A stretch of 64,000 nucleotides of DNA. Source: Siphonodentalium dalli (Eukaryota; Mollusca; Scaphopoda; Gadilida; Siphonodentaliidae). Numbering within the stretch: position 1 is the first letter of the stretch; each line of letters opens with the position of its first letter. Below, one piece after another: positions 1-11,400 of this stretch. A model generated the notes under the pieces. The model saw nothing but the letters and a program-made list of their open reading frames with translations, ran no database searches and was not told the DNA's origin. The position numbers were made by a program, and so were the translations under genes. The stretch is taken from the NCBI GenBank assembly GCA_032622095.1, contig CP136069.1:183447122-183511121 (forward strand), in the 5' to 3' direction.

Positions 1-180
1 GCTAGCCCGCTATGCGGGGTAGCATCACTAAATTCACCCTCTGGGAACCTCATTCTGCAAATGACAGGCACACTATTTCAAGGCTTGTATACACAGAACT
101 GCATCAAGCCTGAATTTAGTGAGTCTGACAATTGCAGAATGAGGTCAGAGGTTGAATTTAGTGACGCTATCTCGCAAGAT
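1..180. mobile_element. Two family A fragments (hAT-like MITE)
   Basis: 1-87 is the right arm of a family A element: hairpin end, CTCATTCTGCAAATGACAGG, then the inverted TIR ending in AAGGCTTG. 108-180 is a divergent left end (CAAGCCTGAATTTAGTG.. then CAGAATGAGGT). The first copy is cut by the window edge. Confidence 0.75.
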
Positions 181-540
181 GCTTTTCAAAATTGTTCGTT
201 CCGAGAAACGAGAAATTGACTTTGCATGGCCTTATGCTGTTTGTTATATCATTGGACAATTCAGGATGTTCGAAACATGTTGCTATCCTATGCACGTTAT
301 TCACTAACGTTATTCTGTAAATATACATACCTTCGATTTTTTATCAAATTTGAGATAGTGAGGGTTCAGTTCATGTTCCGCTTTCCTCTGAACTCTTTTC
401 TGAAATGAGATAACAAATTACGGTAAGCTTTCTGAGTCTTCACATATGGAAGAGAAGCAGACCATGGATATTATATATATAATCCGTGTAGGGCTGCAAC
501 CATTCACTGTGAACATCAATAAATTTTAAAAACATTATCA
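181..540. other. Intronic stretch, nothing recognised
   Basis: AT-rich sequence downstream of exon n in gene sense. GCAGACCATGGATAT at about 455 resembles a phrase repeated inside the adjacent GAT array. Confidence 0.6.
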
Positions 541-1431
541 ATGATGCTGAGGATGATAATGATGATGATAATGAGGATGATGACTATGATGATGATGCTG
601 ACGATGATAATGATGAGGATGATGACTATGATGATTATGCTGAGTATGATGATGATAATGATGAGGCTATGGTGGTGATGATGATAATGAGGATGATGAC
701 TATGATGATGATGCTGACGATGATAATGATAATGATGATGATGATGATGATGACTATGATGATGATGCTGACGATGATAATGATAATGATGACGATGATG
801 ATGATGACTATGATGATGATGACTATGATGATTATGCTGAGTATGATGATGATAATGATAAGGCTATGGTGGTGATGATGATGCTGAGGATGATAATGAT
901 GAGGATGATGACTATGATGATAATGATGATGATGATAATGATGATGACTATGGTGGTGATGATGATGCTGAGGATGATAATGATGATGATGATGATGAGA
1001 ATGATGATGACTATGGTGGTGATGATGATGCTGAGGATGATAATGATGATGATGATGATGAGAATGATGATGACTATGATGATAATGATGATGATGACTA
1101 TGGTGGTGATGATGATGCTGAGGATGATAATGATGATGATGATGATGAGTACGATGATGACTATGGTGGTGATGATGATGCTGAGGATGATAATGATGAT
1201 GATGAGGATGATGACTATGATGATAATGATGATGAGTATGATGATGAGGCTATGGTGGTGATGATGATGCTGATGATAATGATGATGAGTACGATGATGA
1301 CTATGATGATAATGATGATGAGGATGATGACTATGATAATGTTGACTTTGATGATAATTATGATGAAGAACAGACCATGGAAATCGGAAAATCATTGTAA
1401 ATTGTGTACATAATGTATTTTCTTCCCGACC

Positions 1432-1470
<39 letters not shown>

Positions 1471-1540
1471 TTGCTGAGGGTGATGCTGAGGGTGACGATG
1501 ACTGCGATGAGGATGATAACTATGATGATGATGATGAACA
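541..1540. repeat. GAT/ATG trinucleotide array with higher-order structure
   Basis: About 1 kb of GAT units interrupted by regular GGTGGT, GCTGAG and GACTAT variants, so that a longer unit starting ATGGTGGTGATGATG recurs at about 866, 950, 1012, 1099, 1161 and 1251. A unique block starting GAACAGACCATGGAAAT occurs at 1368-1416 and again at 1536-1583. Open frames on both strands (Met/Ile or His-rich) are simple by-products of the triplet repeat. Confidence 0.9.
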
Positions 1541-1725
1541 GACCATGGAAATTGGAAAATCATTGTAAATTGTGTACATAATGGATTTTGCTTCCTTCTA
1601 TTTTGTATATACTTTCCATTTCTCAATACGTGTTTGTCATTTTATATTGATCAGAGAATAAAACTATTATATCAGATGAGTACCAAAATGATCTTGTTGA
1701 TACTCATTTTTAAATGACTGCCAAC

Positions 1726-2355
1726 CAAGCCTTGAAATAGTGTCTGTTATTTGCAGAATGAGATCCCCAGAGGGTGAATTTAGTCATGCTACCCCGAACA
1801 GTGGGCTAGCATCTCTAAATTCACCCTCTGGGGACCTCATTCTGCTCAGGCCTCATCTTCTGGGAAGTATCTATAGTCTCAATCTAGAACGAAAATATCT
1901 GGAAAAAACGATTAACACTCATTGTAGTGAACGTCCATACCAAATTTCATTCAGATCCGACAACAGGTGTTTGAGATATCTGACTGGCTAAATGGACGGA
2001 TGCCGAAACGGACAGATAAATGTCCGGACGAAGTCAATCCAGTACTCCACATTCTCTTCGAGAGTGGGGGTATAATTGACATTGTTTTTGGTTGCTTTTT
2101 CCCTTCCGATCAGTTACTTTATCCCCTAAATTTACAGAAGATAAAATGAATCGAGGTGACTAATGGGTGATCATCACCAACTTCAACTGGGGAACTTCAA
2201 TCTGATACTAGGTTTCCAATAGCAGTTGAGGCCTAAACAGAATGAGGTTCCCAGAGGGTGAATTTGGTGATGCAAGCCCAACATGCAGGATTCGCATCAC
2301 TAAATTCACCCTCTGGGAACCTCATTCTGCAAATGACAGACAGTTTCAAGGATTG
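1726..2355. mobile_element. Family A long element (630 bp)
   Basis: Starts CAAGCCTTGAAATAG and ends in its imperfect inverse (TTTCAAGGATTG). Each arm is itself a hairpin of about 95 bp beginning CAGAATGAGRTCCCCAG. Between the arms is about 400 bp of unique filler, part of which (ACTAATGGGTGA.CATCACC) recurs in the other long copies. It is flanked by a 44-bp direct repeat (1682-1725 and 2356-2399, 39 of 44 matching), longer than the 8-bp duplication seen at other copies. Exon n lies 76 bp to the right. Confidence 0.85.
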
Positions 2356-2431
2356 ACCAAATTGATCTTTCTGATACTGATTTTTAAATGAATGCCAACG
2401 GAAGCTATTGTTATAAGTTATATAGCCTCAC

Positions 2432-2495
2432 CTTCTCCAACTCATCTTCGGTCGGTTCATAAAACTTCTTTTCATCATTCTCATACAACGACGGC
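2432..2495 (-). CDS. AP3D1: AP3D1 exon n (most 3' in window)
   Basis: 64 nt, residues 502-523. It completes an Arg and reads PSLYENDEKKFYEPTEDELE K. Acceptor CCTAACAG, donor AAG|GTGAGG, phase 0. The sequence is divergent, as expected in the linker, but resembles the HEEEQ..PSEADEEELARRR stretch of vertebrate AP3D1. It was placed by phase, splice sites and composition; the next exon should lie before base 1. Confidence 0.78.
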
Positions 2496-5400
2496 CTGTT
2501 AGGAAGATAAAAGCACGACATATAAACACATTTAGGTTTTGAAATTGATCATCAATCAAAACACTCAAAAAATTACCTGTTTTAACTTTTTCTATAACTA
2601 AATACTCATTGACGAGCAGAACCCTTGGTTTTCTATTAGACTGTGTTAAACTGATTATAAATGTCTGTTAACAAATAATGTGCTAATAAATTTTTCTTGG
2701 AATTTCAGGCTTTGGAATGTTAACAGCCCAATTAACCATTTTCTTTACTAATATGGAATGGATTTTCCCATAAGTTATAACAGTATACATTGGAATAGTT
2801 TATTTTTCAGGGGTGTTCATGAAAAATCAGCAGACAACAGAGAGACAAAAATATTATATGAAAGTGTCAATGACACTGTAGCTCAACTTGGAAAGGGAAT
2901 AATTTCATGTGTTACAGTCAATGGAGCGATTAGGAATGCGGAAAGTTGAAAGGTCTACGTAATACTAGATTATCAACATGAAGAGATATATATGCTGATG
3001 GCTATGTTTTCCATGAAATTCAAAAACATTTGATAGCTTCCATCTAGTAGATCAATATCTAGATTAAAGATTTAGTCATACAAAGAGTAAAATCCAAGAT
3101 GTCTACTGGCGGCCATGTTTTATGACCGAATGACCCCAAAATGATTCATTCCCATCTACATGTCAATATTAACTTCCACGACAAATTTCATGATGATCAG
3201 ACAAACACTCCGGCCTGTAGTCTGTGCTAATGGATTTAATTTTGAAATCCAAGATGGCCACTGGCGGCCGTATTTTTGGCCGAATGACCCCAAAATGACT
3301 TGATCCCATCTATATGTCAATGTCAACAGCCAAGACAAATATCATAATGATCCGACCAAAGGTACGACCTGTAGCCTGTGCCAAAAGATTTAGTCATACA
3401 AAGAGTAAAATCCAAGATGGCTGCTGGCGGCCATATTTTTTGGCCGAACTGACCCCAAAATGATTCGTTCCCATCTACATGTCATTGTTAACATCCATCA
3501 CAAATTTCATGATGATCCGACCAAAGCTACGACCTGTAGCCCGTGCCAAAGGATTTAGTCATGCAAAGAGTAAAATCCAAAATGACTTGATCCCATCTAT
3601 ATGTCAATGTCAACAGCCAAGACAAATATCATAATGATCCGACCAAAGGTACGACCTGTAGCCTGTGCCAAAAGATTTAGTCATACAAAGAGTAAAATCC
3701 AAGATGGCTGCTGGCGGCCATATTTTTTGGCCGAACGACCCCAAAATTACTCGTTCCCATCTACATGTCAATATTAAATTTCATGATGATCAGACAAACA
3801 ATCCGGCCTGTAGCCCGTGCTAATGGATTGAATTTTGAAATCCAAGATGGCCACTGGCGGCCATGTTTTTTTGCCGAATGACCCCAAAATGACTCGTTCC
3901 CATCTACATGTCAATGTCAACGCCCATGACAAATTTCATAATGATACGAACAAAGGTACAAGCTGTAGCCCGTGCTAAAGGAAATTGTTGACAAATCACG
4001 CGCACACACACACACAGACGACGGATACCAAGCCATGGCAATAGCTCAAACTTTACAAAGTAAAGTTGAGCTAACAAGATCCGACAGATTCCTATTCATC
4101 GATGGGAAATGTTCATATAATAAGTTCAACAAAGGGCCTATGGTCGTTTGTTGAACTTATTATCTGAACATTTCCTTGGGATAACTACTCATCAGTGAGT
4201 ATTTAGTATAGAAAGGTTCAAAGAGGGGTTCCGTCATCCCTGAACTAATGATATCGATTCCTGAATTCTGATCAAGGACACCGGTCAACAGAAGCTTTAA
4301 CCCTTTTGAACCAAATGGATTCTCCCAGTCAGTTCAAAAGTGTACGTCAAAATGATCAGCTATTTATTTGGAGGGATGTACAGGTAATATAAGCAGACAA
4401 CAGATAAATAAAAATAAAGAAGGAGTACTATTATTGAGGGAATGTTTAGATAAAAGTTAATCAAACGACCTCTGGTCGTTTGTTGAACTTATTATCTGAA
4501 CATTCCCTATGGGATAACTACTCATAAAGGATGCTTTAGTATAAAAAAGGTTAAACTTATTATCTGAACATTCCCTATGGGATAACTACTCATCAAGGAT
4601 GCTTTAGTATAGAAAAGGTTAAACTTATTATCTGAACATTCCCTATGGGATAACTACTCATCAATGATTCTTTAGTATAGAAAAGGTTAAACTATTATCT
4701 GAACATTCCCTATGAGATAACTACTCAGCAATGATGCTTTAGTATAGAAAAGGTTAAACTTATTATCTGAACATTCCCTATGGGATATCTACTCATCAAG
4801 GATGCTTTAGTATAGAAAAGGTTAAACTTATTATCTGAACATTCCCTATGGGATAACTACTCATCAAGGATGCTTTAGTATAGAAAAGGTTAAACTTATT
4901 ATCTGAACATTCCCTATGGGATAACTACTCAGCAATGATGCTAGTATAGAAAGGGTTAAACTTATTATCTGAACATTCCCTATGGGATAACTACTCAGCA
5001 ATGATGCTAGTATAGAAAGGGTTAAACTTATTATCTGAACATTCCCTATGGGATAACTACTCAGCAATGGTGCTTTCGTCTAGAAAGGGTTAAACTTATT
5101 ATCTGAACATTCCCTATGGGATAACTACTCGTAACTACTCGTCAAGGATGCTTTAGTATAGAAAAGGTTAAACTTATTATCTGAACATTCCCTATGGGAT
5201 ATCTACTCATCAAGGATGCTTTAGTATAGAAAAGGTTAAACTTATTATCTGAACATTCCCTATGGGATAACTACTCATCAAGGATGCTTTAGTATAGAAA
5301 AGGTTAAACTTATTATCTGAACATTCCCTATGGGATAACTACTCAGCAATGATGCTAGTATAGAAAGGGTTAAACTTATTATCTGAACATTCCCTATGGG

Positions 5401-8400
5401 ATAACTACTCTTCAAGGATGCTAGTATAGAAAGGGTTAAACTTATTATCTGAACATTCCCTATGGGATAACTACTCAGCAATGATGCTTTCGTCTAGAAA
5501 GGGTTAAACTTATTATCTGAACATTCCCTATGGGATAACTACTCGTAACTACTCATCAAGGATGCTTTAGTATAGAAAAGGTTAAACTTATTATCTGAAC
5601 ATTCCCTATGGGATAACTACTCAGCAATGATGCTTTAGTATAGAAAAGGTTAAACTTATTATCTGAACATTCCCTATGGGATAACTACTCAGCAATGATG
5701 CTTTCGTCTAGAAAGGGTTAAACTTATTATCTGAACATTCCCTATGGGATAACTACTCAGCAATGATGCTTTAGTATAGAAAAGGTTAAACTTATTATCT
5801 GAACATTCCCTATGGGATAACTACTCAGCAATGATGCTAGTATAGAAAGGGTTAAACTTATTATCTGAACATTCCCTATGGGATAACTACTCATCAAGGA
5901 TGCTAGTATAGAAAGGGTTAAACTTATTATCTGAACATTCCCTATGGGATAACTACTCAGCAATGATGTTTTCGTCTAGAAAGGGTTAAACTTATTATCT
6001 GAACATTCCCTATGGGATAACTACTCATCAAGGATGCTTTAGTATAGAAAAACTACTCAGCAATGATGCTTTAGTATAGAAAGGGTTAAACTTATTATCT
6101 GAACATTCCCTATGGGATAACTACTCAGCAATGATGCTTTCTTCTAGAAAGGGTTAAACTTATTATCTGAACATTCCCTATGGGATAACTACTCAGCAAT
6201 GATGCTTTAGTATAGAAAGGGTAAACAATATGCTGTTCAACAGTGATCTTTCAGGTTTTCATAGACTGTTTTTAATCGCTTTTAAATCTAATATATTGAA
6301 AACAGATGATTCTCGTGAGTTTTTGTGGGGTACTAAAACATAGTTAATCAAGAATCATTCAAGACGAATTTCACAAATTGTTTTTATCATTGGAAGAGCA
6401 AATCTTGAAAAGCATATTAATATTTGAATGGCAGACTTACCTAATACCTGTATGTTCATTTGTTACACCGAAGAATTATGTTCCTTGATATCTTCATCAG
6501 AGCTGTCTACTTACCTAATACCTGTATGTTCATTTGTTACACCGAAGAATTATGTTCCTTGATATCTTCATCAGAGCTGTCTACTTACCTAATACCTGTA
6601 TGTTCATTTGTTACACCAAAGAATGATGTTCCCTTGATATCCTCATCGGTGCTGTCTACTTACCTAATACCTGTATATTCATTTGTTACACCGAAGAATG
6701 ATGTCCCTTGATATCTTCATCAGAGCTGTCTACTTACCTAATACCTCCTGTATGTTCATTTGTTACACCGAAGAATGATGTTCCCTTGATATCTTCATCA
6801 GAGCTGTCTGAAGGTGGGGTGTTTATCCACTTATCTAAGTCGAGACTGCAAAATAATGAGTAAATTATAGAGTGTATTATTATATTCAGGGTTCCATGCC
6901 CAAGCCTTGAAATAGGGTGTCTGTCATTTGCAGAATGAGGTCCCCAGAGGGTGAATTTAGTGATTCTACCCCGCATAGCGGGCTAGCATCACCAAATTCA
7001 CCCTCTGGGGACCTCATTCTGCTTACACCTCAGCAGAATGAGGTTCCCAGAGGGTGAATTTGGTGATGCTAGCCCACTATGTGGGGTAGCATCACTAAAT
7101 TCACCCTCTGGGGACCTCATTCTGCAAATGACAGACACCCTATTTCAAGGCTTGTCCATGTAAATTTTTTATAAAACTTATTTTGCCTTAAATAGATACT
7201 CAAATATAAAATAACACATTTAGAACAAGACTTACTTTCTTCCAATTTTTTGGTTATTTTCCTATCAAAGTTATTATAAGCAAACAATTTTTTTGGCATA
7301 CTCATTGTACAGTAATGTTCTAAGTAATCGACTTCATAACCACAACAGAATTATGGGTAACTTTTCAGGATTTAGTCGGAAATATGGCTTGTTGCCATTC
7401 ATCGGACAGCTCTCCCCGAGAAGTCGGTTACTTAGAGCATTACTGTATGTCTATTTAGTATTGTATCACAGAAAATTATTTTATGCCAATTATCTCCCCA
7501 GCCTTCTTGCAGGGTGGTGTAATCTATACCATACTCCCTTATGAATGCGATTGTCACATATTCACTATGGATTGTTATAAGATACCCCCAGGAGTTAGTA
7601 ACCCTCTCCCCGGATGCTACCAACTCGTTACCATTTTTGCACCTTGATACCATTCTCCTTATGTAGAGGCTTTAAGACACATTCCAGCATTAGTAATAGG
7701 GCGGTGCGAATCTGGTGTATACAGTTGAATCAAATTGAATCAGAGACGAGATTAGAGAATCAAATCGAATCTCGAATCGAATATAAGCATGAGCCAAACC
7801 TGACTATTAAAATGCCAGTTTCAACGAACATGTGTAACATAATACCAGTTTTGTGAACCTCTGTAAATTGGTACCCAATACCTTGGAATAAAGACCAATT
7901 CTTTCAGCATTACTACGTATACTGGGGCAAAATGCATGGGGTATGAAATTCCATGAGAGATGGAGAGTGTTACAATGTATAATACGAACAGGCGAACCAC
8001 TGGGAATTACATTCACAAAAACTTGTGTTTTCTCCTTTTCAATATTATTTAAGTTGGTATACTTCGTGTTTCGAAAATCAGAACATTTTAAGTACATTTT
8101 AAGAATGCATAGACAAACATATTTTTGGTTAACCCTTTACCCAACAAACCGGCCAAAACCGGCCAAATAAAACTTCAACAGCCTAAAATATCTTCGGTCT
8201 GTCTCAATAGAACCATACAAATATGGATATCATTGGAACCGGCTCCTTGACCACATTGTGATAGTTACAGTTATACCCTGTGCCAATGCATTCTCTTATA
8301 TATGCAAGTCGACCATAGGTCGCCTCGCATATATAAGAGAATGCATTGGCCTAAAAAAAATCTTTTTTTAACACTTTTTACCATTTTTTCTTACAATCTT

Positions 8401-11400
8401 TAACAATTTTATAATTTTTAATGTGTTAAGCCAATGCATTCTCTTATATATGCGAGGCGACCTATGGTCGACTCGCATATATAAGAGAATGCATTGGCAC
8501 ATGGCCCTTCTGTTGGGTAAAGGGTTAATCAAGATTGTTCATTCATAAAATGTTTTCAATATATCCAATGACTCCCTACATTTGCATGACCGGGTAAGAA
8601 ATACACTGTATTATGTGGTACTCTGGACTTCAATACGTTGTGTAGGTTCTTTTACTCAGAGAAGAAAAGCGACGAGTCCTCTGGTTGATAACTTTAATAA
8701 GTATGAACAACTATATATAAACATCACGGCAGTATCGCGGATAGAACAACGTGGATTTGAGAAACTATCTGGTTGCTAGAAAATCTAGCAAATCCATCAG
8801 GTAAAGTCACGAACAGGTGTAGCTCCGTGGGAACAGGTAAGTTCGTGGGAACAGGTAACGAACAGGTAACTTCGTTACATTCTTCCCATTCTTGGAACAA
8901 GTTTCATAGATTTACTGTCATGTGGTTGGGAGGATGATACAATTTAATACAAGATAAAATGAGTGAGTTAAGCTAAACTTTCAAGCAGTATTCTAATAGA
9001 CATATATTTTTATTCAAAATTTAGAACAAGGCATCTTCGACCTCATGTTATTTTTCACCCAAAGAAAATGACAAGAAGGGCGATCAAGCCTTTAAATAGC
9101 ATGTCTGTCATTTGCAGAATGAGGTCCCCAGAGGGTGAATTTAGTGATGCTACCCCGCATAGTGGGCTAGCATCACCAAATTCACCCTCTGGGAACCTCA
9201 TTCTGCTCAAGTGTAAGCAGAATGAGGTCTCCAGAGGGTGAATTTGGTGATGCTAGCCCACTATGCAGGGTAGCATCACTAAATTCACCCTCTGGGAACC
9301 TCATTCTGCAAATGACAGACACACTATTTCAAGGCTTGAGGGCGATTCAGAAATACTGAAATCCAATGATCGAATTGAATAGGCAGCCAGGTTCTCAAAG
9401 ACACCACATGACAATACTTACCCCTCACCAGCTTCATTCCAATGTATTCTCTTATATATGGGAGGCTCCCTATGGGAGACTCGCATATATAAGAGAATGT
9501 ATTGACAAATGGTTTTAACTACATGACTACTCACCCCTCAGGGACAGGGACTTTCTTCTGAGCTTTAACAGCCACCGGATTCAGTTCTCCTGTATACAGT
9601 GCTGCAATCTCCTCTCCTATTTTCACTCCTTTGTCCAGTAATTTCTGTACGTACTTCACTAACTGGAGAATGCAGCATGCCTGTAATTGAACATTAAGAC
9701 ATGTTTTTTTTCTTTTAATCTCTGAACATAATTATAATTCCACTAAATTCTCAGAGTATATACACAGAACGACATGAGTGTGTTAATGGGTTTGTCAATA
9801 CGGAGTTTTAACCTTTAATGATGGCACAAGTGCCGTATCACAAACTCATTAACACACATGTCTTTCTGTATTTATTACATGCCACCTATCCCAGAATCTG
9901 AAAATTGACAAGGGGTGCGCATTGGAAGATGGCGCTTGTTGAGTTTTTTTGTCTGAAAGAGTGGATCTGTCTCAAAAGAATTATTGAAATCGATCAATAG
10001 CTCCCAGCTAGAGGTGATCCTAAACAAGCCTGTAAAGTTTTATAAATACCCATAATATATAAGCAGGGGGATGCTCGTATCCAGGGCCTACAGTAGAGGT
10101 ACCCCTGTCTTGGACGGCGGTAGTGGAAAATTTCACTAATGATGTCCAGAGCAGTCTACCTTGCGGCAGTTTTCAAATGTCTTTATAGTAATAAATAAAA
10201 TATAAGTATAATCCTAGTATTTTAGATAGTATACAAGGGCATATTTAAGTCGTGTAATCAAATAAATTTAGAGTTAATTTTATTTTTTATTTAAAAAAAA
10301 TAATAATATATTTTATTTGGTATTTTAAAATTTTATTATCTTCTTGGATTGTTTTAAATTATTTTTCAATTTATTTTTAATTCATATTTTTTATTATTTT
10401 TTAATTATATTATTTTATTATTTTAAATCCCGCACTCACATGATCTGCCCAAAGGCCTGATCAATCCCCTGTTCATCCCTATCCCTGTTACTGTGTCTCC
10501 GTATCCATGTGATCCATATAATGGTCTGACTAAAGTGCTTCCACCCACCTCTATCTACATACTCATGTCCCTGTATCCATGTCATACTTATAATGATGAC
10601 CTTATGAATTCGTTGCTATCACCTTCCTCGTATATTGTATTTGTACCCCCATGATCCATCTAATGGTCTAACCTGATCATTGTACACCCCTACCCCAATT
10701 AGTCCATTTATTTACTCAGAATATCTTTAAGGTATACTCTGTTGTGTATAATAATTTTTGTTCCACACATCAAAGTAATTTCCATTATAGCTCCGATACT
10801 AGCATAAAACTGTTGTTATAGGATTTTTATTTTTGACAGAATGTGTCACTTTAAATTAGTCTGGTTATAACCCATAAACCTCAAATGCACCTAAATTTGT
10901 ATTTTTGCTATGGGTAATCTTAATTTGTCTCATTAGTGGACAGATGGGTTATGTCGACTTATTCATTGTGTGATTAATACAATTCACTCTATATATGAAT
11001 TTATATATACCGGTACATGAGTATACTTAACAAGTAAAGCACATACATGTAAATAAAATATAATATATACAACCACTATCGTGGCAAGGTTATTTTGTTC
11101 ACGTAGTCTTAGAAGGTACCGTTGTTGGCTGTAATGATATTATGGCTCACCAACTTTCCATGATTTAATTTCCCATATGTAATGAAGGTGGTCATAATTG
11201 TATGGATGTTATAAGAAAGGAGAGGATGTCTGCTAGGCATATTAAAGAGAAGGGTAATTTTAATGGTGACCAGGTCCCAATTTCTTGCAGACAAATTGTT
11301 CTCCGTTCTCATTACATCAGTTTTTGGAGTGGAAGCTGGATCCTGGAGCGGTTTAATGAAATTTTGAAAAAAGTTTTTGAACGTACCCCCTAAAATGTGA

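Noticed and set aside
832-1626. 264-codon minus-strand frame, His- and Ile-rich
   Set aside because: It is the translation of a GAT trinucleotide array; open frames exist on both strands for the same reason.
4864-5963. Three similar minus-strand frames of 67-68 codons
   Set aside because: Translations of the 65-69-bp tandem repeat; the similarity reflects higher-order repetition, not a gene family.
8129-8528. Hairpins as bacterial-type terminators or riboswitches
   Set aside because: The host is eukaryotic and the hairpins are parts of dispersed TTAA-flanked elements.
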